Positions 17,518 through 26,576 of a DNA stretch of 64,000 nucleotides are shown in pieces (position 1 is the first letter of the stretch; each line of letters begins with the position of its first letter). This DNA is from Pollutimonas bauzanensis_A (GTDB lineage: Bacteria; Pseudomonadota; Gammaproteobacteria; Burkholderiales; Burkholderiaceae_B). The stretch is from the NCBI RefSeq assembly GCF_040393045.1, contig NZ_JBEBUX010000002.1, positions 1-64,000 on the forward strand. Reading direction: 5' to 3'. A model generated the notes under the pieces. That model had not been told where the DNA came from and ran no database searches. It worked only from the letters and a program-made list of their open reading frames with translations. Both the position numbers and the translations under genes were made by a program.

Positions 17518-18009
17518 TTATGCAGCCTGGTATTGGGTGGCCCGTTTGCGAACCATTTCCATCACGCCCTGACAGGCGTCTTCCAGGTAGTCGAGCACTT
17601 TGCCAAAGCCTTCTGGCCCACCGTAGTAGGGATCGGGCACCGTGGCTTCTTCGAATTCGTTCGCGAAGCGCATTAAAAGCATTAATTTGTGCTGGTATAC
17701 TTTAGGACATTGCTGTTGCAATGCCGACAGGTTTTCCCAATCCATGGCCAGGATAAGATCGAACTCCCGGAAGTCGTCGGCAGTAATTTGCCGCGCCACG
17801 CAATGAGCCAATTCGTAGCCGCGTTTACGCGCAGCCGTCTGGGCACGGGCATCGGGGGCCTCGCCAATATGAAAGCTGTGGGTGCCAGCCGAATCGACGC
17901 CCACAACCTCAGAGAGCCCCGCTTCGTCTATTAGACGGCGGAAAACACCCTCTGCGCTGGGTGAGCGGCAGATATTACCCATGCAAACGAAAAGTACCTT
18001 AGTCATCAT
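17518..18009 (-). CDS. Low-molecular-weight protein-tyrosine phosphatase
   Basis: The product of about 163 residues starts MMTKVLFVCMGNICRSPSAE. The phosphate loop CMGNICR fits C-x5-R (Cys9, Arg15), and the general acid lies in the DPYYGG motif near residue 127. In bacteria such enzymes dephosphorylate tyrosine kinases of capsule export or arsenate-like substrates; here no kinase or exopolysaccharide gene is nearby, so the role is open. Either of two consecutive ATG codons (18009, 18006) may be used. Confidence 0.9.
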   Translation of the reverse strand: MMTKVLFVCMGNICRSPSAEGVFRRLIDEAGLSEVVGVDSAGTHSFHIGEAPDARAQTAARKRGYELAHCVARQITADDFREFDLILAMDWENLSALQQQCPKVYQHKLMLLMRFANEFEEATVPDPYYGGPEGFGKVLDYLEDACQGVMEMVRKRATQYQAA

Positions 18010-18388
18010 AGGCAAGAGTGTGAGGGAAAACCCGCAATAAGGCAAGAGTTTTTGCGAAGCCCACCTATGCCAATACATGCATTGACAAAAATAAAAATTC
18101 AAGCACGACAAGACCTTACCGATGACTTTTGATCGCTGCCGCCACTCGAAAAAGCGCCGTCCAAGCTTCCGAAGAACCAATATTCATGCAGTGCAACATC
18201 CTGTCACCGCTGAGCCGGAAATGCGCATGACGAAGGAAGTGAGTTCAAGCTCCGACCATGTCCCGCAACCTAGGTAAACTGCCCTCAGATACCATCTGTT
18301 GCCGGGAGAAATCCGTTATTGTTGGAATTTTCCAACATTTTAAGCACGATTAATCAAAAATTAACTTCGTTATGGCAAGCAGCCACAA
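18010..18388. other. Intergenic region between phosphatase and uvrB genes
   Basis: I see no convincing gene in these 379 bases. It must contain the phosphatase promoter on the minus strand, but no strong -35/-10 pair stands out. The only clear structure is the palindrome at 18320-18337. Confidence 0.6.
18320..18337. repeat. Near-perfect 18-base palindrome downstream of uvrB
   Basis: TGTTGGAATTTTCCAACA has perfect 8-base arms around TT. It lies about 50 bases after the uvrB stop. It could be a protein-binding site or a weak terminator for uvrB; no T-run follows in the uvrB direction. Confidence 0.5.
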
Positions 18389-20413
18389 TTAAGAAAACAA
18401 GGCTTTTTGCTTCAAACGATTCAAAGCGTCGCGTGCAGCGGCTGCCTGTTCGAATTCCAAGTTCTTGGCGTGATCCATCATCAGCTTTTCAAGACGGCGG
18501 ATTTCTTTGGCCAAGGACTTATCGTCATGCAAGACATCAGGTGAAATATCGTCCGCTGCGGATTTCTCTATCGGTGTAACAAGAACGCCATCGATCATTT
18601 CCCTCACGGCTTTGCTTACCCCGCGCGCCGTAATGCCATTTACCCTGTTGAATTCCAACTGCTTGTTCCGACGCCTTTCCGTCTCGCCCATAGCGCGATA
18701 CATGGAATCGGTAATCCGGTCTGCATACAGAATGGCGCGTCCATTAAGATTGCGCGCCGCTCTGCCCATCGTCTGAATCAGGCTACGCTCTGAACGCAAG
18801 AAACCTTCCTTGTCCGCGTCCAGGATAGCAACAAGGGATACCTCGGGGATATCCAGCCCTTCGCGCAGCAAGTTAATGCCCACCAGAACATCAAAAACAC
18901 CCAGCCTCAGGTCGCGGATGATCTCGACCCGTTCCACGGTATCGATATCAGAATGCAAGTAACGCACCTTCAGGCCGCTTTCATTAAGATAGTCGGTAAG
19001 GTCTTCCGACATGCGCTTGGTAAGCGTCGTGACCAGTACACGCTCCTGAATGGCTACGCGCTTTTTGATCTCGCCCAACAAATCATCTACCTGCGTCGTT
19101 GCGGGGCGCACCTCGACTTCCGGATCCACCAGCCCCGTAGGCCGAACAACCTGCTCGACCACGTTATCGGCGTGCTCTTTCTCGTAGTTCGAGGGCGTGG
19201 CCGATACGAATACACATTGGCGCATGCGCTGCTCGAATTCTTCTAGCTTCAAGGGTCGGTTATCGATAGCCGACGGCAGGCGAAAACCAAACTGTACCAA
19301 AGTAGACTTACGCGAACGGTCGCCCAGGTACATGCCGCTAAGCTGCCCTAGCGTAACGTGGCTTTCATCAATGAACATCAAGGCGTCTGCTGGCAGGTAG
19401 TCAATGAGCGTGGGGGGCGGTTCGCCCGGCGCCGCACCCGATAAATGGCGGGAATAGTTTTCGATGCCTTTGCAAAATCCCAATTCCTGCAGCATTTCAA
19501 GGTCGAAGCGAGTGCGCTGTTCTAGGCGTTGGGCCTCGACCAGTTTGCCGTCGGACACCAGAAAAGCCACCCGCTCGCGCAGTTCGACTTTGATGGTTTC
19601 GATCGCCCGCAAGACGGTGTCGCGCGGCGTAACGTAGTGAGAGCTGGGGAATACGGTGAAACGCGGTATCTTTTGGCGGATCTTGCCCGTAAGCGGATCA
19701 AACATTTCCAGCGACTCGACTTCGTCGTCGAACAAAGTGATACGCAGCGCCAGTTCGGCATGCTCTGCCGGAAACACGTCGATAATTTCACCGCGGGCCC
19801 GAAAAGTGCCCCGTACGAACTCAACATCGTTGCGTTCGTACTGCATGGCGACCAGGCGGCCCAGCAATTCCTGGCGCCCGATGCGATCGCCAGACCGCAG
19901 CATAAGCACCATCGCATGGTAGTCGCCTGGATTACCTATACCGTAGATACAGGAAACAGTGCCAACAATAATGGTGTCGCGCCGTTCCAGCAGGCTTTTC
20001 GTTGCGGATAGCCGCATCTGCTCGATGTGTTCATTGATGGACGAATCCTTTTCTATGAACAAATCCCTTGCAGCCACATAGGCCTCAGGCTGGTAATAGT
20101 CGTAATACGACACAAAATATTCAACGGCGTTATTCGGGAAGAAATCACGCATTTCGGCGTAAAGCTGAGCTGCCAGTGTTTTGTTCGGCGCCAGGACAAT
20201 CGCTGGCCGCCCCGTCCGGGCGATAACGTTGGCCATGGTGAAGGTTTTACCCGACCCAGTGACCCCCAGCAATGTCTGGAACATAAGGCCATCGTCCAGG
20301 CCTTCGACAAGCGCGTCGATAGCAGCAGGCTGATCCCCCGCTGGCGGATACGGCTGATAAAGCTGAAACGGGCTGTTCGCGTACTCGATGAAACCGGGCG
20401 CAGGAGCGTTCAT
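18389..20413 (-). CDS. uvrB: Excinuclease ABC subunit B
   Basis: UvrB is the damage-verifying helicase of nucleotide excision repair. The 674-residue protein has Walker A GVTGSGKTFT, the DNA-inserting beta-hairpin YYDYYQPEAYV, DEAD-like DESHVTLGQL, the helicase VI motif QTMGRAARN, and a C-terminal UVR domain (KNLEFEQAAAARDAL) that binds UvrA and UvrC. I start it at the ATG at 20413; a GTG nine bases upstream is possible. No CTGT-N8-ACAG SOS box is present in the 86 bases upstream. Confidence 0.96.
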   Translation of the reverse strand: MNAPAPGFIEYANSPFQLYQPYPPAGDQPAAIDALVEGLDDGLMFQTLLGVTGSGKTFTMANVIARTGRPAIVLAPNKTLAAQLYAEMRDFFPNNAVEYFVSYYDYYQPEAYVAARDLFIEKDSSINEHIEQMRLSATKSLLERRDTIIVGTVSCIYGIGNPGDYHAMVLMLRSGDRIGRQELLGRLVAMQYERNDVEFVRGTFRARGEIIDVFPAEHAELALRITLFDDEVESLEMFDPLTGKIRQKIPRFTVFPSSHYVTPRDTVLRAIETIKVELRERVAFLVSDGKLVEAQRLEQRTRFDLEMLQELGFCKGIENYSRHLSGAAPGEPPPTLIDYLPADALMFIDESHVTLGQLSGMYLGDRSRKSTLVQFGFRLPSAIDNRPLKLEEFEQRMRQCVFVSATPSNYEKEHADNVVEQVVRPTGLVDPEVEVRPATTQVDDLLGEIKKRVAIQERVLVTTLTKRMSEDLTDYLNESGLKVRYLHSDIDTVERVEIIRDLRLGVFDVLVGINLLREGLDIPEVSLVAILDADKEGFLRSERSLIQTMGRAARNLNGRAILYADRITDSMYRAMGETERRRNKQLEFNRVNGITARGVSKAVREMIDGVLVTPIEKSAADDISPDVLHDDKSLAKEIRRLEKLMMDHAKNLEFEQAAAARDALNRLKQKALFS

Positions 20414-20499
20414 ACTAGACACATTTAGGGTAAACCCCTTATTATCACACTATTGTTTCTCATTTCCTATCCATCCTTCACAGCCCCTTCTCATTCAAA

Positions 20500-21702
20500 A
20501 TGAACTCATTATTCGAATCCGTCGAACTCGCTCCGCGCGACCCTATTCTTGGCCTGAATGAACAATATAACGCAGATACCCGCGCCGGCAAGGTCAACCT
20601 GGGCGTTGGGGTTTACTACGATGACAAGGGCCGCCTGCCTTTACTGCAAGCCGTGCGCCTAGCGGAAATTGCGCGTATAGAAGCTGCTGCGGCGCGCGGC
20701 TACCTGCCTATTGAAGGCATCCCCGGGTACAACAAAGGGGCGCAGACGCTATTATTCGGTGAAGGCTCGGCACTTATCGCATCGGGCCGCGTCCTGACCG
20801 CACAGGCTCTGGGCGGCACCGGCGCACTCAAACTTGGCGCTGACTTTCTGAAGCAACTGTTGCCGCAAGCCAAAGTCGTAATCAGCAATCCCAGCTGGGA
20901 AAACCACCGTGCCCTGTTCGAGCGCGCCGGTTTCACCGTCGACACCTACCCGTACTACGACGCGCAAAACCATGGCCTGGATTTCGCTGGCATGCTGGCC
21001 GGCCTTCAAGCCCTCCCCGCTCAAACCATTGTTGTTCTGCACGCATGCTGCCACAACCCCACCGGCGTCGACCCCAGCTTTGAACAATGGCAACAAATCG
21101 TTCAGGTTGTAAAAGACAAGGACCTGGTTCCGTTCCTGGACATTGCCTATCAAGGCTTTGGTGACGGCCTCGAAGAAGACGCATCGGTAGTCCGCTTGTT
21201 CGCAGAACACGACCTGACCATGCTGATCAGCTCATCCTTCTCGAAGTCGTTCTCGCTTTACGGCGAGCGCGTCGGCGCCCTGACTCTGGTGTCTTCCAGT
21301 AAAGACGAAAGCACCCGCGTGCTTAGCCAGCTCAAACGGGTTATCCGCACCAACTACTCCAACCCACCCACGCATGGCGGCACCGTGGTGTCCACCGTAC
21401 TGAATACGCCGGAACTCTACACACTGTGGGTTGACGAATTGGCGGGCATGCGCGACCGTATCCGCGACATGCGCACTCAATTGGTTGCAAAACTGAAAGA
21501 ACACGGCGTCAAGCAAGACTTCGATTTTGTGCTTCAGCAACGTGGCATGTTCTCGTATTCCGGCCTTACCTCCCAGCAAGTCGACCGCCTGCGCGACGAG
21601 TTCGGCGTCTACGCTGTCGGCAGTGGGCGCATCTGCGTCGCGGCTCTCAATAGCGGCAATATCGACTATGTTGCCGAATCGATTGCCAAAGTCCTGGCAT
21701 AA
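20500..21702 (+). CDS. tyrB: Aromatic amino acid / aspartate aminotransferase
   Basis: This 400-residue class I PLP transaminase starts MNSLFESVELAPRDPILGLN, like E. coli AspC/TyrB. The PLP lysine is in SSFSKSFSLYGERVG, and CCHNPTGVDPS is the conserved Asn region. It transfers amino groups between tyrosine, phenylalanine or aspartate and 2-oxoglutarate. Distinguishing TyrB from AspC from sequence alone is unsafe. It stands alone between divergent uvrB and lexA. Confidence 0.88.
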   Translation: MNSLFESVELAPRDPILGLNEQYNADTRAGKVNLGVGVYYDDKGRLPLLQAVRLAEIARIEAAAARGYLPIEGIPGYNKGAQTLLFGEGSALIASGRVLTAQALGGTGALKLGADFLKQLLPQAKVVISNPSWENHRALFERAGFTVDTYPYYDAQNHGLDFAGMLAGLQALPAQTIVVLHACCHNPTGVDPSFEQWQQIVQVVKDKDLVPFLDIAYQGFGDGLEEDASVVRLFAEHDLTMLISSSFSKSFSLYGERVGALTLVSSSKDESTRVLSQLKRVIRTNYSNPPTHGGTVVSTVLNTPELYTLWVDELAGMRDRIRDMRTQLVAKLKEHGVKQDFDFVLQQRGMFSYSGLTSQQVDRLRDEFGVYAVGSGRICVAALNSGNIDYVAESIAKVLA

Positions 21703-21739
21703 GGCTTGATCTTTTCACGGAAATGCTGCAGAATCCAGA

Positions 21740-21755
21740 CTGTATATAAACACAG
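21740..21755. promoter_or_regulatory. SOS box (LexA operator) of lexA
   Basis: CTGTATATAAACACAG matches CTGT-N8-ACAG exactly and lies 11 bases before the lexA ATG. Flanking bases extend the palindrome to CCAGACTGT/ACAGTCTGG (21735-21760). Confidence 0.93.
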
Positions 21756-21766
21756 TCTGGATTGTC

Positions 21767-22426
21767 ATGGCCGTTAAGCTCACCGAGCGTCAGCAACAAA
21801 TTCTCGACCTCATCCGTAGCGAAATCGCGCGTACAGGCTTTCCGCCTACACGCGCCGAAATCGCGCGGTCGCTGGGTTTCAAATCGGCCAACGCTGCTGA
21901 AGACCATCTAAAAGCCCTCGCTAAAAAGGGCGCCATAGAACTCACTGCCGGCGCCTCGCGCGGCATACGCCTTACCGACGCCCATAGCGGCAATGCAGTC
22001 ACCAACACCCTGGAACGTGCCGGACATGCCCTTACGCAGCTCCTGGTGCCACTGGTGGGCCGTGTGGCTGCAGGCAGCCCTATTCTGGCCGCTGAACATG
22101 TCGAACGCGAAATAGGTATCGAGCCGTCCCTGTTCACCCAAACACCTGACTATCTCCTGCGCGTGCGCGGGCTCAGCATGCGGGATGCAGGCATTCTCGA
22201 CGGCGATCTGCTGGCGGTCAAAAAAACACCCGATGCTCGCAATGGTCAAATAGTCGTTGCCCGCCTCGGCGAAGAAGTCACCGTCAAGCGTCTGTCCAGG
22301 TCAGGCAACCGCATCGAACTTCTGCCTGAAAATCCCGACTTCGAACCCATCATCGTTACCCCGGACGACGAATTCTCCCTTGAAGGCATTGCCGTAGGCC
22401 TGATTCGCACCACGGCGTTGCATTAA
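21767..22426 (+). CDS. lexA: SOS repressor LexA
   Basis: The 219-residue repressor has an N-terminal winged helix (residues 1-70, TRAEIARSLGFKSANAAEDHL) and a C-terminal S24 peptidase domain. The self-cleavage site is Ala102-Gly103 (GRVAAGSPI), with catalytic Ser137 (GLSMRDAGI) and Lys174 (EVTVKRLS). RecA filaments trigger its cleavage. The perfect SOS box just upstream shows autoregulation. Confidence 0.97.
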   Translation: MAVKLTERQQQILDLIRSEIARTGFPPTRAEIARSLGFKSANAAEDHLKALAKKGAIELTAGASRGIRLTDAHSGNAVTNTLERAGHALTQLLVPLVGRVAAGSPILAAEHVEREIGIEPSLFTQTPDYLLRVRGLSMRDAGILDGDLLAVKKTPDARNGQIVVARLGEEVTVKRLSRSGNRIELLPENPDFEPIIVTPDDEFSLEGIAVGLIRTTALH

Positions 22427-22475
22427 GCCCCTGGTCGCGCTCTACCCGACCCAAATCACAGTAGTAGCTCTAAAC

Positions 22476-22509
22476 AAAAACAGGCGCACTTCAAGTGCGC
22501 CTGTTTTTG
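22476..22509. terminator. Bidirectional terminator between lexA and lon
   Basis: An A-run precedes and a T-run follows a GC-rich hairpin with arms CAGGCGCACT/AGTGCGCCTG and a short TCA loop, so it can work for lexA (+) and lon (-). Confidence 0.92.
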
Positions 22510-22543
22510 TCATGCCACCCGAACAAACAGGTGACCGTACTAC

Positions 22544-25018
22544 TTAGTGCTTCATCAAGCCGCCGGAGCTGTCCTCGGAACGTTTGGCATTTGCCACGGA
22601 TTCCGCTGCCAGACGAGCGACTTCCTCGTCGGACAATGGCGTAGGCATATGCTGCAACGCGACTTCCAGCACCCGATCAATCCAGCGCACGGGAATGATT
22701 TCGAGGTGATTCTTGACATTGTCCGGAATCTCGGCCAAGTCCTTCACGTTTTCCTCGGGAATCATGACCAGCTTGATACCGCCGCGATGGGCTGCCAGCA
22801 GCTTTTCTTTCAAGCCGCCAATACCCAGGACTTCTCCACGCAACGTGATTTCGCCCGTCATGGCCACATCGGCGCGCACCGGAATACCCGTTAGCGCCGA
22901 CACCATAGCCGTTGTAATGGCAATACCCGCCGATGGTCCGTCCTTGGGCGTAGCGCCTTCAGGAAAGTGCACGTGCAAATCACGCTTTTCGAACGCTGTG
23001 TTCGGAATACCCCATTTCTGGGCGCGAGCACGAACCACGGTACGCGCCGCTTCTACGGATTCCTTCATCACGTCGCCCAACGAACCGGTGCGCAGCACAG
23101 CACCCTTGCCCGGCATATCGGCTACTTCAATGGTAAGCAAATCGCCGCCCACTTCTGTCCAGGCCAGGCCAGTGACTTGGCCCACCTTGTTTTCTTTTTC
23201 GGCCATGCCGAAACTGAAACGCCGAACACCCAGGAAGTCGCTTAGATTCTCGGAGGTGACAAACACTTGCTCGATAGCATGTGCAGGCCCTTCGGGTTTT
23301 TTAGCGCGCGAACGTACGACAGGATTGGTGGTCAGCATCTTTTTCACTACCTTGCGGCAGATTTTGCTGATTTCCCTTTCAAGCGCACGCACGCCCGCTT
23401 CGCGAGTGTAGTAGCGCACGATATCGCGAATGGCCGACTCGTCTATCGTCACTTCGCCTTCCTGCACACCGTTGTTTTTCATCAGCTTGGGCAACAGGTG
23501 ATCGAAAGCAATATGCACTTTTTCGTCTTCGGTGTAACCCGACAGGCGTATGACTTCCATGCGATCAAGCAGCGCAGGCGGAATATTCAAGGTATTGCTG
23601 GTTGCCACGAACATGACATCAGACAAGTCGAAATCGACTTCAATGTAATGGTCCTGGAAAGTGTGGTTTTGTTCTGGATCCAGCACTTCCAGCAATGCCG
23701 ACGATGGATCGCCACGGAAATCGGCACCCATTTTGTCGATCTCGTCGAGCAAGAACAAGGGGTTGCGTACAGCGACCTTGCTCATGTTCTGCAAGATTTT
23801 GCCGGGCATGGACCCAATATATGTACGACGGTGTCCACGAATTTCGGCTTCGTCGCGCACACCACCCAACGCCATCCGCACGAACTTGCGGTTGGTAGCA
23901 CGGGCAATGGATTGGCCCAACGAGGTTTTACCGACCCCGGGTGGCCCCACCAGGCACAAAATAGGCGCTTTCAGCTTGTCGACCCGCTGCTGTACTGCCA
24001 GGTATTCAATAATGCGTTCTTTGACCTTTTCCAGCCCGTAATGATCGGCATCCAGCACGCCTTCGGCGTTCGGAATCGAATTATTGATACGGTTCTTCTT
24101 GCGCCACGGCAAGGCGATAAGCGTATCGATGTAATTGCGGACCACGGTCGCTTCTGCCGACATGGGCGACATTAGCTTAAGCTTTTTAAGCTCGGAATCG
24201 GCCTTCTTTTGCGCTTCTTTAGGCAACTGCGCAGCAGTGATCTTCTTCTCGAGCTCTTCAATGTCGGCACCCTCTTCGCCTTCGCCGAGCTCTTTTTGGA
24301 TCGCCTTGACCTGTTCATTCAGATAGTAGTCGCGCTGACTCTTTTCCATCTGCTTTTTGACTCGGCCGCGGATGCGCTTCTCGACCTGGAGAATATCGAT
24401 CTCGGATTCAAGCTGAGACAAGAGATTTTCCAGACGCTGAGAAGTGCCAGTGACTTCGAGCATTTGTTGCTTCTGCTCGAGCTTGAGCGGCAAATGCGCG
24501 GCAATGGTGTCGGCAAGCCTGCCCGCGTCCTCGATACCTGTTAGAGAGGTAAGGATTTCTTGGGGGATCTTTTTGTTCAGCTTGACGTATTGTTCGAACT
24601 GAGCGACCACGGCACGGCGCAGCGCTTCGGACTCGGCACTTTCAGAGGGCTCGGCCTCGACAGCGACGACAAGCGCCATGAAATGCGTTTCGGCATCGCT
24701 TACTTGCTGGATGCGGGCGCGCTGTAAACCTTCGACCAAGACCTTGACGGTACCGTCAGGCAATTTGAGCATTTGCAATATGCTCGCAGCACAACCGATT
24801 TCGTATAGGTCTTCTGGGGTGGGATCGTCTTTGCCAGCCGACTTCTGGGCGACCAGCATAATGTTGTTGCCTGCTTCCATGGCCAGCTCAAGCGCCTTGA
24901 TGGAACGAGGACGTCCAACAAACAGAGGAATCACCATGTGCGGAAATACCACCACGTCGCGTAAGGGCAACAGCGGCAAGTCCGTGGGTTCTGAAGAAAG
25001 AATCTGGCTCGCAGACAT
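22544..25018 (-). CDS. lon: ATP-dependent protease Lon
   Basis: Lon degrades misfolded and regulatory proteins. The 824-residue protein has an N-terminal substrate domain (LPLLPLRDVVVFPHMVIPLF), an AAA+ module (GPPGVGKTSLGQS; LLDEIDKMG) and a C-terminal S16 protease with the Ser-Lys dyad (PKDGPSAGIAI and GGLKEKLLAAHRGGI). The ATG at 25018 has AAGGAAATTACT before it. It follows clpX after 156 bases, with a hairpin in the spacer. A TTTCAAG at 25118-25124 (CTTGAAA on the minus strand) resembles a heat-shock -35, but no matching -10 is spaced correctly. Confidence 0.97.
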   Translation of the reverse strand: MSASQILSSEPTDLPLLPLRDVVVFPHMVIPLFVGRPRSIKALELAMEAGNNIMLVAQKSAGKDDPTPEDLYEIGCAASILQMLKLPDGTVKVLVEGLQRARIQQVSDAETHFMALVVAVEAEPSESAESEALRRAVVAQFEQYVKLNKKIPQEILTSLTGIEDAGRLADTIAAHLPLKLEQKQQMLEVTGTSQRLENLLSQLESEIDILQVEKRIRGRVKKQMEKSQRDYYLNEQVKAIQKELGEGEEGADIEELEKKITAAQLPKEAQKKADSELKKLKLMSPMSAEATVVRNYIDTLIALPWRKKNRINNSIPNAEGVLDADHYGLEKVKERIIEYLAVQQRVDKLKAPILCLVGPPGVGKTSLGQSIARATNRKFVRMALGGVRDEAEIRGHRRTYIGSMPGKILQNMSKVAVRNPLFLLDEIDKMGADFRGDPSSALLEVLDPEQNHTFQDHYIEVDFDLSDVMFVATSNTLNIPPALLDRMEVIRLSGYTEDEKVHIAFDHLLPKLMKNNGVQEGEVTIDESAIRDIVRYYTREAGVRALEREISKICRKVVKKMLTTNPVVRSRAKKPEGPAHAIEQVFVTSENLSDFLGVRRFSFGMAEKENKVGQVTGLAWTEVGGDLLTIEVADMPGKGAVLRTGSLGDVMKESVEAARTVVRARAQKWGIPNTAFEKRDLHVHFPEGATPKDGPSAGIAITTAMVSALTGIPVRADVAMTGEITLRGEVLGIGGLKEKLLAAHRGGIKLVMIPEENVKDLAEIPDNVKNHLEIIPVRWIDRVLEVALQHMPTPLSDEEVARLAAESVANAKRSEDSSGGLMKH

Positions 25019-25048
25019 AGTAATTTCCTTAAAATTGACCTCTAGATA

Positions 25049-25076
25049 CAAAAGGGAAGCTAAGGCCTCCCTTTTG
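25049..25076 (-). terminator. Hairpin between clpX and lon
   Basis: Minus-strand arms ACAAAAGGGA/TCCCTTTTGT enclose a further GC pairing, giving a stable A/U-flanked stem 98 bases after the clpX stop and just before the lon ribosome-binding site. It may partly terminate clpPX transcripts or be part of the lon leader. Confidence 0.5.
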
Positions 25077-25174
25077 TAGTACTACCTATAAGAAGTATGT
25101 AGTGACGATGGCCAGATTTTCAAGTCAGTAACCCCAAATACCTATTTTTCATAGGGGTAATTCTGCAGGAATCC

Positions 25175-26482
25175 TTACGCGGCGGCATCCTTTAGCTTCT
25201 TGGGAGCATCTTGACGGCTTTCTGGGTCGGAATCAATGTCATCCTGATAAATCAACAGCGGCACACCCTTGCCGGTAACTGCATTTTCATCAACCACCAC
25301 GCGTTTGACGTTCTTTTGCGAGGGAAGTTCATACATCGTTCCCAGCAATGCCTGCTCGACGATGGAACGCAAGCCCCGTGCACCCGTACGGCGTTTGATC
25401 GCCCGCTTGGCAACAGCGGCAAGCGCTTCGGGCCGTACATCGAGCTCGACCTCTTCCATTTCGAAAAGCTTCTGGAACTGTTTGAGCAGGGAATTCTTGG
25501 GTTCAGTAAGAATACGGATCAGCGTATCTTCCTGGAGCTCTTCCAGCGTCGCCACGACCGGCAGGCGCCCGACCAGTTCGGGAATCAAACCGAACTTGAT
25601 CAAATCTTCGGGCTCGACTTCGGAGAACAATTCACCAACGCCACGCTCGGACTTGGCCTGGACAGATGCCGAAAAACCTATTCCAGAGCGTTCTGTACGG
25701 TCGCGAATGACCTTTTCCAGGCCATCGAAAGCGCCGCCCACGATGAAAAGCACATTCGTGGTGTCGACCTGGACGAAGTCCTGGTTGGGGTGCTTACGGC
25801 CGCCCTGCGGAGGCACGGACGCCACAGTGCCTTCGATTAGCTTGAGCAGCGCCTGTTGCACGCCTTCGCCAGACACGTCGCGTGTAATGGAAGGGTTATC
25901 TGACTTGCGCGAGATTTTGTCAATTTCGTCGATGTAGATAATGGCGCGCTGCGCTTTTTCGACATCGTAGTTGCAGTTCTGCAATAGCTTCTGGACGATG
26001 TTTTCGACGTCCTCGCCCACATAACCGGCCTCGGTCAATGTCGTGGCATCGGCCATGACGAACGGGACATCCAGCATGCGAGCCAAGGTTTGGGCCAGCA
26101 GCGTCTTGCCCGAACCGGTAGGCCCGATCAGCAAGATATTGCTTTTGGAAAGCTCTACGTCGTCGCCCTTGACATCGCCATAGCGGATACGCTTGTAGTG
26201 GTTGTAAACAGCCACGGCAAGTGTGCGCTTGGGAGTGTCCTGCCCAATTACATAGCCATCGAGAAAGCTTTTGATTTCATGAGGCGTGGGCAGTTCGTTG
26301 CGGATCGCATCGCGTGCCGCTTCCTGCGTTTCCTCAAGAATGATATCGTTGCAAAGATCGATACATTCATCGCAAATAAAAACTGAGGGTCCGGCGATAA
26401 GCTTGCGAACTTCATGCTGGTTTTTATTGCAAAACGAGCACTGCAATGCCTTATCGTCCGCCGATCCTTTTTTTTCGGGCAT
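25175..26482 (-). CDS. clpX: ClpX, ATPase subunit of ClpXP
   Basis: The 435-residue unfoldase feeds tagged proteins into ClpP. The N-terminal zinc domain has four cysteines (Cys15, Cys18, Cys37, Cys40), then the AAA+ core with GPTGSGKTLLAQT, IIYIDEIDKI and sensor motifs, the IGF ClpP-binding loop (RSGIGFSA) and RRTGARGLRSI near the end. It is 94 bases downstream of clpP. Confidence 0.97.
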   Translation of the reverse strand: MPEKKGSADDKALQCSFCNKNQHEVRKLIAGPSVFICDECIDLCNDIILEETQEAARDAIRNELPTPHEIKSFLDGYVIGQDTPKRTLAVAVYNHYKRIRYGDVKGDDVELSKSNILLIGPTGSGKTLLAQTLARMLDVPFVMADATTLTEAGYVGEDVENIVQKLLQNCNYDVEKAQRAIIYIDEIDKISRKSDNPSITRDVSGEGVQQALLKLIEGTVASVPPQGGRKHPNQDFVQVDTTNVLFIVGGAFDGLEKVIRDRTERSGIGFSASVQAKSERGVGELFSEVEPEDLIKFGLIPELVGRLPVVATLEELQEDTLIRILTEPKNSLLKQFQKLFEMEEVELDVRPEALAAVAKRAIKRRTGARGLRSIVEQALLGTMYELPSQKNVKRVVVDENAVTGKGVPLLIYQDDIDSDPESRQDAPKKLKDAAA

Positions 26483-26505
26483 AAAACTCTTCGTTCAGTT
26501 CAGTG

Positions 26506-26566
26506 GACAGGGGATTTCACCCCGTCGAGAAATAACCGGTGAACGCGTGACGCGTCCACCGACCGG
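26506..26566 (-). other. Two hairpins in the clpP-clpX spacer
   Basis: One stem pairs GGGG/CCCC extended by GAC/GTC (26506-26526). The second pairs CCGGT/ACCGG and GGTG/CACC around an ACGCGT repeat (26536-26566). Neither has a T-run. They may stabilise or process the clpP message. Confidence 0.45.
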
Positions 26567-26576
26567 CTGGCCTTTC

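Noticed and set aside
23267..24175. Plus-strand open frame of 302 codons opposite lon
   Set aside because: Antisense shadow of lon, rich in His, Phe and Gln, with no family features.
25100..25124. Heat-shock (sigma-32) promoter for lon
   Set aside because: CTTGAAA is present on the minus strand, but no CCCCAT-like -10 stands at the right distance.
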